NCBI GenBank assembly: GCA_964579395.1
Contig: CAZOFT010000006.1
Span: forward strand, 1-64,000
Reading direction: 5' to 3'
Source of the DNA: JACOTV01 sp964579395
GTDB taxonomy: Bacteria; Patescibacteriota; Microgenomatia; UBA1406; GWC2-37-13
Length of the DNA stretch: 64,000 nt
Below, in pieces: positions 1 to 8,560 of the stretch. Positions within the stretch are counted from its first letter, which is position 1; every line of letters starts with the position of its first letter. The notes under the pieces are model-generated. The model ran no database searches. It saw only the letters and a list, made by a program, of their open reading frames with translations, and was not told the origin of the DNA. The position numbers and the translations under genes were made by a program.

Positions 1-1044
1 AATGCATCTATCATCTTTCAACTATTGACTGTGGTTGTGCCGCAGTTTGAAGAGCTCTCAAAAGAAGGTGAGTATGGTCGATTTAAGATAAATCAGTACA
101 CGCGCATGTTGACGTTGCCGCTTACCGTATTGCAATCGGTTGGTATTTATTTCTTGCTCAAGCAAAACAATGTTGTTGGCGCATTGGCTCCTTTGGAGTT
201 TTTTGCTCTCATCTCAACGCTTGTCGCAGGCACGTTTATCCTGGTGTGGTTTGGTGAGTTGATCTCAGAGTTCGGTCTTGGAAATGGTGTGAATCTCATC
301 ATTATGGTGGGTATTTTGAGTAGGCTTCCGATTGTTATTCAGCGACTGTTTGGTACCGTTACCGCAGACCAGACATTTAATATCATCATCTTCCTTGTGT
401 TGACTGTCCTCGTGGTGGCAAGCGTGGTGTATGTGAATGAAGCGGTGCGAAGAGTGCCGGTGTATTATGCCAGGCGAGTGAAGGGGAATCGTATGTATCA
501 AGCCGCCACAAACTATCTCCCGCTTAAATTGAATCAGGCGGGCGTGCTTCCGATCATCTTTGCTGTTTCATTTGTATTATTTCCGCAGTTAATCGGAAAC
601 TTCTTGTCTACTTCTTCAAATGTCATGGTTGCAAAATATGCGGCCAATATGGCATCGTTTTTCAACCCGCAAGGCTTTATTTATAACGCACTCTATTTCC
701 TGCTTGTCGTAGGTTTCACCTTCTTCTACACGATTGTTGTCTTTAGTCCACAAAAGATCGCAGAAGAGATTCAGAAAAACGGTGGATTTATACCCGGCAT
801 TCGCCCTGGTAAAGGTACTGAAGAATACCTCACAAAGACTATGTATCGTCTGACCAGCATGGGTGCGCTCTTTTTAGGACTTGTGGCTATCTTGCCGGCA
901 ATTATGTCAAAAGTGACTGGAGTTGAAAACTTGGTAGTTGGCGGAACCGGTGTGTTGATTGTGGTGACGGGAACGCTTGAGCTCTTTAAGACTCTTGATG
1001 CGCAGCTTCTGATGAAAAGTTACGATAAATACAGAAGGTTTTAA
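1..1044 (+). CDS. secY: Protein translocase subunit SecY (5' truncated)
   Basis: The reading frame is open from the first base, so the N-terminus lies outside the window; 347 residues remain. The product is the channel-forming subunit of the SecYEG translocon in the inner membrane. The visible part has several long hydrophobic segments, the conserved region VVPQFEELSKEG near its start, and the C-terminal IRPGKGTEEYL block that in SecY precedes the last two membrane helices. An in-frame TTG at 25 is only an internal codon. It is followed by rpmG and adk, the usual secY-adk order with an L33 gene inserted. Identity is firm. Confidence 0.97.
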   Translation, partial: NASIIFQLLTVVVPQFEELSKEGEYGRFKINQYTRMLTLPLTVLQSVGIYFLLKQNNVVGALAPLEFFALISTLVAGTFILVWFGELISEFGLGNGVNLIIMVGILSRLPIVIQRLFGTVTADQTFNIIIFLVLTVLVVASVVYVNEAVRRVPVYYARRVKGNRMYQAATNYLPLKLNQAGVLPIIFAVSFVLFPQLIGNFLSTSSNVMVAKYAANMASFFNPQGFIYNALYFLLVVGFTFFYTIVVFSPQKIAEEIQKNGGFIPGIRPGKGTEEYLTKTMYRLTSMGALFLGLVAILPAIMSKVTGVENLVVGGTGVLIVVTGTLELFKTLDAQLLMKSYDKYRRF

Positions 1045-1134
1045 TTTGAGCAGGCATCAGGTATAATATACATCTGGCAGTCAGCTACTGATGTGCCACC
1101 AATTGAAATACTATTAATTATCACCCCATAACGC

Positions 1135-1308
1135 ATGGCAAAAAAAGGATCACGAGTACTTCTTGGATTAGTTTGCGAAGTTTGCAACAGCCAGAATTAC
1201 GTCACGGAAAAAAACAAAATCAATACGACCGAAGCGTTGAAATTCAACAAGTATTGTAAAAGGTGCAAAAAAGCCACTTCTCATAAAGAGAAGAAAAAAT
1301 TGGGATAA
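1135..1308 (+). CDS. rpmG: 50S ribosomal protein L33
   Basis: A 57-residue basic protein with the paired zinc-ligand motifs CEVC (residues 15-18) and CKRC (about 42-45) and a lysine-rich tail, matching the zinc-binding form of L33 of the large ribosomal subunit. It starts at the ATG at 1135, sixteen bases before adk. A TATAAT box at 1062-1067 could be the promoter for rpmG-adk, but no good -35 element is visible. An L33 gene between secY and adk is not the common order of this cluster. The identification rests on size and zinc motifs. Confidence 0.88.
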   Translation: MAKKGSRVLLGLVCEVCNSQNYVTEKNKINTTEALKFNKYCKRCKKATSHKEKKKLG

Positions 1309-1323
1309 TATCCCGAGGTATTT

Positions 1324-2451
1324 ATGAAACTCGTCCTGACTGGGATTCAAGGAGCCGGAAAATCAACACAAGGCAACCTGCTGGTAAAGCAGTTGGGCAT
1401 TCCTTACCTCTCCACCGGTCACATCTTTCGCCAGATTGCACGCGAAAAAACTACCCTCGGTCGCTACATGAAAGAAGTCATCAACTCAGGTGCTTTAGTG
1501 CCTGATGACCGGGTGATTGAGATCGTAAACTCCTATCTCTCGCGTCCCGAATATAAAAAGGGATATATTCTTGATGGATTTCCCCGCACCCTCGCACAGG
1601 CAAAAAAATTCAGCAACAATGTTGACTGGGTAGTACATGTGGAGATTCCTGACAAAGAAGCACTATGGCGCTTGGCATATCGTGATGATTCTGATCGTGA
1701 CGACAATACCATTCAAGCATTGCGCAAGCGCATCGAAGCATTTCATAATCATACTGAGCCGGTGCTTGAGTACTATCGTAAAAAAGATCGCTTGATTGAA
1801 GTGGATGGCACGCAAAGCATAGAAGAAGTAAATGAAGAAATCTTAAAAAGTCTTGGAAAAGAATTTGTACAAAACAAAGTGCGTGACTGGAGCCAGCGTA
1901 AGAAAACCATTCTCGCCATAGTAGGATTGCCTGGCGCCGGTAAAACCGATGCAGCCGCTTACTACAAGCAGAAGGGGCTTGAAGTTGTGCGTTTCGGAAA
2001 GATTGTGGTCGATATGGCGCAGAAGGAATTTGGTAACAGTGTTGAAAACTCAGAGAAAATTGTGCGGGAACGCCTTCGTGAAGAACACGGACCTGCTGCT
2101 CTTGCTGTCATGAATGAAAAGAAGCTTCAGGATGCGCTAAAAAAGCACATGGTTGTTATTGTTGATGGTATGCGTTCGTGGGATGAATATTTGTATTTGA
2201 AAAAACACATGAAAGATGTGCGCATCGTGATTGTGGCGATTCAGGTGGATAAAGAGCTCCGCTATGATCGTATGAAGGAGCGAAAGACCCGCACCAACAA
2301 TACTGGTGAAGAACGCGACATTAATGAGCTCATCAATCTTAATATGGGTCCGACGATCGCCTTTGCCGATTATCTCATCAAAAATAACTTCTCCATGGAG
2401 GAATTCCATGACAAGCTTGAAGAAGTGTATCGTGAAGTATACTTCTCATAA
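1324..2451 (+). CDS. adk: Adenylate kinase fused to a UPF0200-like P-loop kinase domain
   Basis: 375 residues, far longer than a normal adenylate kinase (about 190-220). Residues 1-180 are adenylate kinase: Walker A GIQGAGKS (7-14), the DGFPRT motif (84-89) and a short LID without zinc cysteines. It interconverts ATP+AMP and 2 ADP. Residues 195-375 form a second P-loop domain with Walker A GLPGAGKT (201-208), a VVIVDGMRSWDEY block and a C-terminal FADYLIKNNFSMEEF block; this pattern resembles the archaeal UPF0200 (dephospho-CoA-kinase-like) family. The second domain's substrate is unknown. The frame is continuous, so it is a true fusion rather than a frameshift product. It sits between rpmG and map. 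Confidence 0.9.
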   Translation: MKLVLTGIQGAGKSTQGNLLVKQLGIPYLSTGHIFRQIAREKTTLGRYMKEVINSGALVPDDRVIEIVNSYLSRPEYKKGYILDGFPRTLAQAKKFSNNVDWVVHVEIPDKEALWRLAYRDDSDRDDNTIQALRKRIEAFHNHTEPVLEYYRKKDRLIEVDGTQSIEEVNEEILKSLGKEFVQNKVRDWSQRKKTILAIVGLPGAGKTDAAAYYKQKGLEVVRFGKIVVDMAQKEFGNSVENSEKIVRERLREEHGPAALAVMNEKKLQDALKKHMVVIVDGMRSWDEYLYLKKHMKDVRIVIVAIQVDKELRYDRMKERKTRTNNTGEERDINELINLNMGPTIAFADYLIKNNFSMEEFHDKLEEVYREVYFS

Positions 2452-2515
2452 TCGGTTGCGCTAAGCAGCATGTTTGTCTTGCAGTCATGACAAATAAATC
2501 TTTCATACTACACCT

Positions 2516-3271
2516 ATGGCGATAAAGCTCAAATCAGAACAGGAAATTACACATATGCGAGAGGCGGGGCGTATGGTTCGTGCCGCTATGAAAGAGATTG
2601 AAGCAATGCTTGCGCCAGGGATTACCACGCAAGACATAGAAGATACGGCGCAAAAGGTCATTACCGATATGGGTGGCAAAGGATCATTTAATACCGTACC
2701 GGGCTACAGTTGGTTTACCTGCACACCGATAAATAATCAGATTACCCATACGCCCCCATCAAATCGTCAGAAACTGGCTGATGGAGATGTTATTACTGTG
2801 GATATTGGTGCACAAGTTGAAGGAATGCATGTAGACCATGCAAATACCTGGCGAATCGGGGTTCGCGATGATGAAATCACCAGATTCCTTGAAATTGGCC
2901 GAAAAACCCTTCAAAACGGGCTTTCTCAGGCAAAAGTAGGGAATCATATCGGCGATATTTCACTTGCCATGCAAAAGGGGATTGAAGAGGCGGGATATAA
3001 TGTGATTTATCAGCTCGTTGGCCATGGCGTAGGATATAGTGTGCATGAAGACCCCATTGTGCCAAATTATCTTGACCGTGAGATACGAAAAACACCGCGC
3101 ATTGAGTCTGGATTGACGATTGCAGTGGAGATATTGTACTCAATGGGAACCAGTAAAATGAAACACGAAACGGGGAGCGATTGGTCAATTGTGACCTCAG
3201 ATGGCAGTATTGCAGCTCAGTTTGAACACACTATTGCATGTATGGATGGCAAAACGGAGATATTGACGTAA
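2516..3271 (+). CDS. map: Methionine aminopeptidase, type I
   Basis: 251 residues, the normal length of type I MetAP, which removes the initiator Met from nascent proteins. Metal-ligand positions can be placed: the first Asp in VDIGAQVEGMHVD, a second Asp in the same block (MHVDHANTW), His in GHGVGYSVHE, Glu in IAVEI and the final Glu in QFEHTI. The usual EPM-type third motif reads EILY here. A CATACT box at 2504-2509 ends six bases before the ATG, so the mRNA is probably leaderless. It lies in the normal place between adk and infA. Confidence 0.95.
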   Translation: MAIKLKSEQEITHMREAGRMVRAAMKEIEAMLAPGITTQDIEDTAQKVITDMGGKGSFNTVPGYSWFTCTPINNQITHTPPSNRQKLADGDVITVDIGAQVEGMHVDHANTWRIGVRDDEITRFLEIGRKTLQNGLSQAKVGNHIGDISLAMQKGIEEAGYNVIYQLVGHGVGYSVHEDPIVPNYLDREIRKTPRIESGLTIAVEILYSMGTSKMKHETGSDWSIVTSDGSIAAQFEHTIACMDGKTEILT

Positions 3272-3320
3272 GTATGCCTACAAATTGGTAAAAAAACCTG
3301 TTATACTCCTCACATACAGG

Positions 3321-3349
3321 TTGCTGAAAGGCAATATCTGTGATACAAT
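3321..3349 (+). promoter_or_regulatory. Promoter of infA
   Basis: TTGCTG (3321-3326) and TACAAT (3344-3349) are separated by exactly 17 bp, a sigma-70-type arrangement. Transcription would start only a few bases before the infA ATG at 3359, giving an almost leaderless message. Confidence 0.6.
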
Positions 3350-3358
3350 GTAACTTTT

Positions 3359-3583
3359 ATGAAGGATAGCGACGTTATTGTGATTGAAGGAGAGGTTATT
3401 GAGAACCTTCCCAATACGTTGTTTCGTGTCAAAATTGACAATTCTGAGAAGCAATTGCTCTGTTATTTGTCAGGAAAGATGCGAAAGAATTACATAAAAA
3501 TATTACCCGGAGATCGGGTGCGTGTTGAAGTTACACCATATGATGTTGACCGTGGTCGCATCGTATACCGAATGAAATCATGA
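3359..3583 (+). CDS. infA: Translation initiation factor IF-1
   Basis: 74 residues, one OB-fold, the standard IF-1 length. Family signatures are VIEGEVIENLPNTLFRV at the start, CYLSGKMRKNYIKILPGDRV in the middle and the RGRIVYR end. IF-1 binds the A site of the 30S subunit during initiation. The last four bases overlap the start of rpmJ (ATGA), so the two are translationally coupled. It has its own promoter at 3321-3349. Confidence 0.97.
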   Translation: MKDSDVIVIEGEVIENLPNTLFRVKIDNSEKQLLCYLSGKMRKNYIKILPGDRVRVEVTPYDVDRGRIVYRMKS

Positions 3584-3693
3584 AAGTACGCTCATCAATC
3601 AAAAAAATGTGTGCAAAATGCCAACTCGTCAAGCGACGAGGGCGCTTATATATTATTTGTTCAACACCGAAACACAAGCAGCGACAAGGCTGA
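3580..3693 (+). CDS. rpmJ: 50S ribosomal protein L36
   Basis: A 37-residue basic protein starting MKVRSSIKKMCAKCQLVKRR and continuing into a segment with a third Cys and a His (CSTPKH), which gives the C-x2-C-x12-C-x4-H zinc pattern of L36. It starts inside the infA stop codon (ATGA overlap) and ends with TGA, showing that TGA is read as stop. Fourteen bases separate it from rpsM. The order infA-rpmJ-rpsM is the classic one. Confidence 0.95.
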   Translation: MKVRSSIKKMCAKCQLVKRRGRLYIICSTPKHKQRQG

Positions 3694-3707
3694 TGTGAAC
3701 TATCATT

Positions 3708-4118
3708 ATGGCACGACTTCTTGGACTGGTATTGCCCGATTCAGCACGAATTGAGTATGCATTGACCCTTATTTACGGCATCGGTTGGCATCAGTCCGGC
3801 CTTGTGTTGAAAGCTGCTAAAGTTGATCCTTCCACACGAGTTCGTGAGTTGAGCGAAGAAGATGTAAAAAAGATCGCAACTGAGATCGAAAAAAGCGTAA
3901 TTGTCGAAGGAGACTTGCGTGAAGACACTGCTGAAAACATCAAGCGAATTAAAGAAATTACTTCCTATCGTGGTATTCGCCACATGCGCGGTCTGCCGGC
4001 ACGAGGTCAACGAACCCGTTCCAATGCCCGTACCCGTCGCGGAAAGCGTCGTACCGTTGGCGCACTCACAAAGGAAGCATGGGCAAAGCTTGAACAGCAA
4101 ACCCAGAAGAGAAAGTAA
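3708..4118 (+). CDS. rpsM: 30S ribosomal protein S13
   Basis: 136 residues, slightly longer than the usual 118-125. The start MARLLGLVLP, the helix-two-turn-helix region YGIGWHQSG and the C-terminal RGIRHMRGLPARGQRTRSNART block are diagnostic. S13 sits in the head of the small subunit and contacts P-site tRNA and S19. It is followed 21 bases later by rpsK in the alpha-operon order S13-S11-S4-rpoA-L17. Confidence 0.97.
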   Translation: MARLLGLVLPDSARIEYALTLIYGIGWHQSGLVLKAAKVDPSTRVRELSEEDVKKIATEIEKSVIVEGDLREDTAENIKRIKEITSYRGIRHMRGLPARGQRTRSNARTRRGKRRTVGALTKEAWAKLEQQTQKRK

Positions 4119-4139
4119 CACTATCACTAGTATTTTCCT

Positions 4140-4514
4140 ATGAAAAAACGTAAAGAACTCAAAAGCGTAGAAAAAGGACGCGTGTATATTACCGCTACTT
4201 TTAACAACACCCTTATCACTATTACTGATGAGCAGGGAGCAGTGGTGCTTTCAAGCTCGTGTGGTGCGCACGGATTCTCCGGAACTCGTAAGTCAACACC
4301 GTATGCAGCAACCATCACCGTTGACGCAGCGGTTAAAAAAGCTCAGAATGACCATCAATTGCGCGATGTGATCGTATACGTAAAAGGAATCGGTCCCGGT
4401 CGCGAGGCTTCACTTCGTGTACTGCGTGGATCATCATTGGATATTGATAAAGTAGTAGATGTTACCCCGGTCCCACACAATGGTGTGCGCCCGCCAAAGA
4501 TTCGCCGTATTTAA
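4140..4514 (+). CDS. rpsK: 30S ribosomal protein S11
   Basis: 124 residues, close to normal length. It contains GRVYITATFNNTLITITD, the SSCGAHGFSGTRKSTPYAA segment and the GPGREASLRVL...VTPVPHNGVRPPKIRR end, all typical of S11 of the small-subunit platform near the E site. No clear Shine-Dalgarno lies upstream. It is in the standard alpha-operon position. Confidence 0.97.
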   Translation: MKKRKELKSVEKGRVYITATFNNTLITITDEQGAVVLSSSCGAHGFSGTRKSTPYAATITVDAAVKKAQNDHQLRDVIVYVKGIGPGREASLRVLRGSSLDIDKVVDVTPVPHNGVRPPKIRRI

Positions 4515-4536
4515 TTGTTTATAAGGATTATTTTCT

Positions 4537-5157
4537 ATGAGATACACTGGAGCTAAAAATCGTATTGCACGCCGCGAGGGTGTTGATTTGGAGTTGAAAA
4601 CTGCCGGATCAAAAGCCCATGCGTCACTGCTTCGCAAAATGACTATCCCACCCGGACAGCATGGAGCAAAGCGCCGCCGCAAACAGTCAGAGCGCGGAAA
4701 GCAGCTGCGAGAAAAGCAGAAACTGCGATTTATGTTCGGTATCTCTGAGCACAAGCTCAAGAAATACTTTCAGGAAGCTATCCGCCGCGCCGGAAACACC
4801 GGAACGAACTTGGGTGAGATTCTTGAGAGTCGCCTAGACAATGTAGTATTTCGTGCCGGACTTGCGCCTACTCGTGCATCCGCCCGTCAACTCGTTAATC
4901 ACGGTCATTTCAAAGTAAACAATGCGGTTTTGTCCATTCCGTCCTATCAGGTACGCTTGAATGATGTGGTGAGCTTTGCTGATGACGCATCAGTCAAAAT
5001 CCCATACGTGGAAGCAACGCTGAAAAACACGACCAAAATCGTTCCGGAATGGATCGCAAAAAAGGGAAATACCTGCTCAGTTGCAGCAATGCCCAACAGC
5101 GAAGACATCGAAAAACAAGTAGATATTCGTTCAGTTATTGAGTATTACTCACGCTAA
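4537..5157 (+). CDS. rpsD: 30S ribosomal protein S4
   Basis: 206 residues, the standard length. It shows the N-terminal region with RKMTIPPGQHGAKR, and the S4 RNA-binding domain with RLDNVVFRAGLAPTRASARQLVNHGHFKVN. No N-terminal zinc cysteines are present, so this is the zinc-free form. S4 is a primary 16S rRNA binder. An AAGGA sequence (4523-4527) lies nine bases before the ATG, one of the few good Shine-Dalgarno sites in this cluster, where S4 could act as translational regulator as in other bacteria (inference). Confidence 0.97.
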   Translation: MRYTGAKNRIARREGVDLELKTAGSKAHASLLRKMTIPPGQHGAKRRRKQSERGKQLREKQKLRFMFGISEHKLKKYFQEAIRRAGNTGTNLGEILESRLDNVVFRAGLAPTRASARQLVNHGHFKVNNAVLSIPSYQVRLNDVVSFADDASVKIPYVEATLKNTTKIVPEWIAKKGNTCSVAAMPNSEDIEKQVDIRSVIEYYSR

Positions 5158-5202
5158 TACGTTACTTATTATTTACCCGATCTAAGGGAATCACGTATAT
5201 AT

Positions 5203-6168
5203 ATGATCAATCCAATCTTTCACACAAAAAAAGCTGAAGATGCTTCAGCCACTTACGGCAAGTTTGTTATCGAGCCGTTGCCTTTGAGCTTTGGAAACAG
5301 CATGGGAAATGCGCTTCGCCGCACCCTTCTGTCATCACTGCCAGGAGCAGCAATTACGCAAATTCGTTTTAAAAACGCAGAGCACATGTTCTCAGTTATT
5401 GAGGGCGTCAAAGAGTCTGCACTTGAAATCATCCTGAACATGAAGCAGCTTCGATTCGAAACTGCCGGCGAGGGACCATTTCATATCTCACTTTCTGCAA
5501 CCAAAGAAGGAAAAGTGTTTGCAAAAAGCGTTGACGGAAATGCAAAAGTTGTAAATGAAGATCTCTACATTGCAGAAATCACCAGCCCGAAAGGAAAACT
5601 GGACATTGAAGCAGTTGTTGAGCGTGGTGTGGGATCCATCATGGAAGAAGAGGTTGAAAAAGAATCATCAGACTTTATTGCTGTTGATGCATTTTTCTCA
5701 CCGGTTAAGAAGGTAAACTTTAAGATTGAAGCAGCACGAGTCGGCCGCAAGACCAACTTTGATCGCTTGATGCTTGAAGTATGGACCGATGGCACCATCG
5801 AGCCGGAACAGGCTGTTAAAGATGCATCCGAGATCTTGGCTGCACACTTTTCATATCTCTTCTCCGGAAAAGATTCTGCTGCTGAAAAAGAGCAAGAATC
5901 AGCAAAACCGGAAAAAGTGATTGATCAGCACCTCAATGACATCATTATCGATGAGTTGAACTTGCCGTCACGCGTCATCAATGCGCTTCTTCGTGAAGGT
6001 GTTGAAACCGTAGCTGACTTGGTTCGCATCGGTAAAGACAAGTTGATCGGCGTCAAGGGTCTTGGTAAAAAATCATTTACCCTCATTGAAGAAGAGCTTC
6101 GCAAGATGGACATTGTCATCGACATGGATGAAGGTGATGATGAAGAAGAAGACGAAGATCAAGAGTAA
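5203..6168 (+). CDS. rpoA: DNA-directed RNA polymerase subunit alpha
   Basis: 321 residues with both domains: an N-terminal dimerisation domain (FVIEPLPLSFGNSMGNALRRTLLSSLPG is the hallmark) and a C-terminal helix-hairpin-helix domain (about 245-305: LNLPSRVINALLREGVETVADLV). It ends in a very acidic tail. Alpha nucleates assembly of the polymerase core and its C-terminal domain contacts promoter DNA and regulators. An AGGGA-type sequence lies upstream of the ATG. It is followed 18 bases later by rplQ. Confidence 0.98.
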   Translation: MINPIFHTKKAEDASATYGKFVIEPLPLSFGNSMGNALRRTLLSSLPGAAITQIRFKNAEHMFSVIEGVKESALEIILNMKQLRFETAGEGPFHISLSATKEGKVFAKSVDGNAKVVNEDLYIAEITSPKGKLDIEAVVERGVGSIMEEEVEKESSDFIAVDAFFSPVKKVNFKIEAARVGRKTNFDRLMLEVWTDGTIEPEQAVKDASEILAAHFSYLFSGKDSAAEKEQESAKPEKVIDQHLNDIIIDELNLPSRVINALLREGVETVADLVRIGKDKLIGVKGLGKKSFTLIEEELRKMDIVIDMDEGDDEEEDEDQE

Positions 6169-6186
6169 TCTATTTTTATTACGACT

Positions 6187-6657
6187 ATGAGACATCAGTA
6201 TTCAGGAAAAAAATTCGGCCAGGGACAAGATGCGAATGAAGCATTGACCCGAAAGTTGCTTATTAACTTTGTTCGTCATGGACATATCACCACGACGATC
6301 ACCAAAGGAAAGCATCTGAAGGCACATGTAGACCGCATGATTGCACAGTCGAAAAGAGGCACTCAATCAGCACACAACATTCTCTTAAAAACACTGGGAG
6401 ATGCAAAGTTGGTCGATATGCTCGAGCGTTCAGCAGCCAAAGCATTTGCGAAGCGCGAAAGTGGGTTTACCACCCATGAGCGATTGGGACGCCGCATGAG
6501 CGACGGTACCATGATGGTGCGCCTTTCTTGGACTGAAGCAGTTGTATGGGAGGAAAAGGCGAAAAAGCCAGCCAAAAAAGCTGCACCAGCAGCGAAAGAG
6601 CCAGCGGCTAAAAAAGCTCCTGCCAAAAAGACTGTAGTCAAAAAAGAAGAGAAATAA
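6187..6657 (+). CDS. rplQ: 50S ribosomal protein L17
   Basis: 156 residues. Residues 1-120 are the L17 fold (MRHQYSGKKFGQGQDANEAL, LLINFVRHGHITTTITKGKH). The remaining 35 residues are an Ala/Lys/Pro-rich low-complexity tail of the kind often found on ribosomal proteins of this group; it is probably unstructured and RNA-binding (inference). L17 lines the exit-tunnel side of the large subunit. The position after rpoA is standard. Confidence 0.97.
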   Translation: MRHQYSGKKFGQGQDANEALTRKLLINFVRHGHITTTITKGKHLKAHVDRMIAQSKRGTQSAHNILLKTLGDAKLVDMLERSAAKAFAKRESGFTTHERLGRRMSDGTMMVRLSWTEAVVWEEKAKKPAKKAAPAAKEPAAKKAPAKKTVVKKEEK

Positions 6658-6680
6658 TATCAACAATTATTGAATAAGCC

Positions 6681-7118
6681 ATGTTAAAACGAACACGAAG
6701 CACCGCATCAACAAAAGCCGCAGACGTCACCGTCGGATGGCACGTTGTTGACGCAGCAAACCAACCTCTGGGACGTGTTGCGACTTCAATCGCGACATTG
6801 TTGCAGGGAAAACACAAACCATCATATGTTTCCTATCTTGATATGGGAGATCATGTGGTAGTCATTAACGCAGATAAAATCCAACTGACGGGTCGCAAAT
6901 GGGACCAGAAAACCTATACTCGGTATTCCGGATATCCCGGTGGACTGAAAGAGCGTACCGCAGCTCAGGTATTTGAAAAAAACCCAACCCTTTTGATGCA
7001 ACAGGCAGTCAGCCGAATGCTTCCGAAAAACAAGCAGCGTGACGTGCGCATGACTCGTCTTCACGTGTATGCCGGAACGGTACATCCATTCGCAAAAGAG
7101 GTTGCAGCGTCAGCATAA
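6681..7118 (+). CDS. rplM: 50S ribosomal protein L13
   Basis: 145 residues. Typical features are WHVVDAANQPLGRVATSIATLLQGKHKP, the GDHVVVINADKIQLTGRKWDQK block and the AVSRMLPKNKQRDVRMTRLHVYAGTVHPF end. L13 is an early assembly protein of the 50S subunit. As in many bacteria it is paired with rpsI downstream. Confidence 0.97.
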   Translation: MLKRTRSTASTKAADVTVGWHVVDAANQPLGRVATSIATLLQGKHKPSYVSYLDMGDHVVVINADKIQLTGRKWDQKTYTRYSGYPGGLKERTAAQVFEKNPTLLMQQAVSRMLPKNKQRDVRMTRLHVYAGTVHPFAKEVAASA

Positions 7119-7154
7119 TCCAACAATTTATAGTACAATACAACATACAAGAAT

Positions 7155-7607
7155 ATGGCAAAAGATAAACAACTCCAATATTACGAAGCAGTCGGTCGCC
7201 GCCGTGAGGCAGTGGCTCGTGTACGTCTGTATCTTACCGGAAAAGACGGTACCGTCACTATTGCCGGACACAAGCACAAAAAGGGTGCAATTGTCGTAAA
7301 CGATAAACCGGTTGAGCAGGTATTTGCAGCCGCTTCAGAAAAAGCACGTCTTCAAAAGCCGTTGACTTTGACTGATTCACAAGAGCGTTTTGTCGTAAGT
7401 ATCCGCACCATCGGTGGCGGACATGCCGGACAGCTTGATGCTGCAATCTTGGGTATCGCCCGCGCTGTCGAAAAATCTGATAAAGAAAGCTATCGTCCTC
7501 TATTGAAAAAAGAAGGACTTCTTACTCGTGATGCCCGCATCCGTGAGCGCCGAAAGCCCGGAACCGGTGGAAAAGCACGCCGCGCGAAGCAGTCACCAAA
7601 GCGTTAA
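7155..7607 (+). CDS. rpsI: 30S ribosomal protein S9
   Basis: 150 residues. It contains YYEAVGRRREAVARVRLYLTGKD, the GGGHAGQLDAAILGIARA segment and the C-terminal RDARIRERRKPGTGGKARRAKQSPKR tail, which in S9 reaches P-site tRNA. The final Lys-Arg is conserved. A TACAAT box at 7134-7139 might give an internal promoter. This is the last gene of the ribosomal cluster; the next gene has its own -10 box. Confidence 0.97.
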   Translation: MAKDKQLQYYEAVGRRREAVARVRLYLTGKDGTVTIAGHKHKKGAIVVNDKPVEQVFAAASEKARLQKPLTLTDSQERFVVSIRTIGGGHAGQLDAAILGIARAVEKSDKESYRPLLKKEGLLTRDARIRERRKPGTGGKARRAKQSPKR

Positions 7608-7669
7608 TCTCCTTGCTTTTTATTTCGCAGCGCGTAGCGTATTTGCGTAGTATTGGCTATAATAGACGA

Positions 7670-8560
7670 ATGATTGACCTGTCAGTCATTATCGTTTCAT
7701 ATAACACTGCAGATCTGACTCTTCAGGCTGTTAGTTCATGTGCCCTCGCTCTTGAAGCATCGCTTCTTCGTTGGGAAATTATTGTGGTCGATAACGCATC
7801 GACAGATATGAGTGTCGCAAAGCTCACACAATATGCAAAAAGTGAAAGCTTCCCCATCACAATACTGGAAAACAATGTGAATGCCGGATTTGGAGCCGCA
7901 AACAATATCGGTGCAGCCCGTGCTCAAGGGGAATTCTTGCTTCTTTTAAATTCAGACACCATTGTCGATAATGTGCACTTTGACAAACTCATCCAGATGG
8001 CGCGAGAGACAGTGGACCTAGGTGTGCTTACGGTAAAACTGCTTCTCAAAGACGGCACAATCGACCCCGCCTGTCATCGCGGCTTTCCCACCTTGTGGCG
8101 TTCATTTTGCTACATGAGCGGACTCGAGAAAGCAGCTGAATCATTTCCGTTTCTAAAACCGTATCTGGGCGGCTACCACCTCACACACCTTCCTCTTGAT
8201 CAAGCGCACGAAATCGATACGCCCAGCGGCGCATTTTATCTGGTAAGAAAGGTTGAATATGATGCAGTGGGAGGCTTTGATGAGCAGTTTTTTATGTATG
8301 GTGAGGATATTGATCTGTCCTACCGCATCAAAGAGATGAGGAAGCATAACTGGTATCGTCCGGAGCAAAGCATTACCCATCTGAAAGGACAAAGCGGCAT
8401 GCAGCGAGAAGATATGAGTCCTGTGACGCGGGAGCACTTTTATACTGCCATGAAGATTTTTTATCAAAAGCATTATGAGGATTCGTATCCGTCATTTGTA
8501 AATGACCTTGTGTATCGTGCGATTGACTATAAGATGAAGACTCCACCACAAACATCATGA
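7670..8560 (+). CDS. Glycosyltransferase family 2
   Basis: 296 residues from the ATG at 7670. A longer frame opens at 7613, but a TATAAT box (7658-7663) ends six bases before 7670, so the longer frame would start upstream of the promoter. The N-terminal GT-A nucleotide-binding region is DLSVIIVSYNTADLT, followed by ENNVNAGFGAANNIG and LLLNSDTIV (the metal-site Asp motif); GGFDEQFFMYGEDIDLSYRI is the acceptor-side ED motif. It resembles rhamnosyl/dTDP-sugar family 2 enzymes. No membrane segment. It overlaps the next glycosyltransferase by four bases, suggesting joint work on a surface polysaccharide. Confidence 0.9.
   Translation: MIDLSVIIVSYNTADLTLQAVSSCALALEASLLRWEIIVVDNASTDMSVAKLTQYAKSESFPITILENNVNAGFGAANNIGAARAQGEFLLLLNSDTIVDNVHFDKLIQMARETVDLGVLTVKLLLKDGTIDPACHRGFPTLWRSFCYMSGLEKAAESFPFLKPYLGGYHLTHLPLDQAHEIDTPSGAFYLVRKVEYDAVGGFDEQFFMYGEDIDLSYRIKEMRKHNWYRPEQSITHLKGQSGMQREDMSPVTREHFYTAMKIFYQKHYEDSYPSFVNDLVYRAIDYKMKTPPQTS

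Noticed and set aside
3580..3693. Possible code 25 (TGA as glycine), as in some CPR phyla
   Set aside because: rpmJ, infA and recombinase 2 end naturally at TGA, and conserved glycines throughout use GGN codons, so TGA is a stop.
6363..6666. Antisense open frames over rplQ
   Set aside because: They arise from the Ala/Lys-rich tail of L17 read in reverse and have no independent signal.
7613..7669. Longer start for the family 2 glycosyltransferase
   Set aside because: The extension contains the TATAAT box and is not like the family; the ATG at 7670 gives the normal N-terminus.
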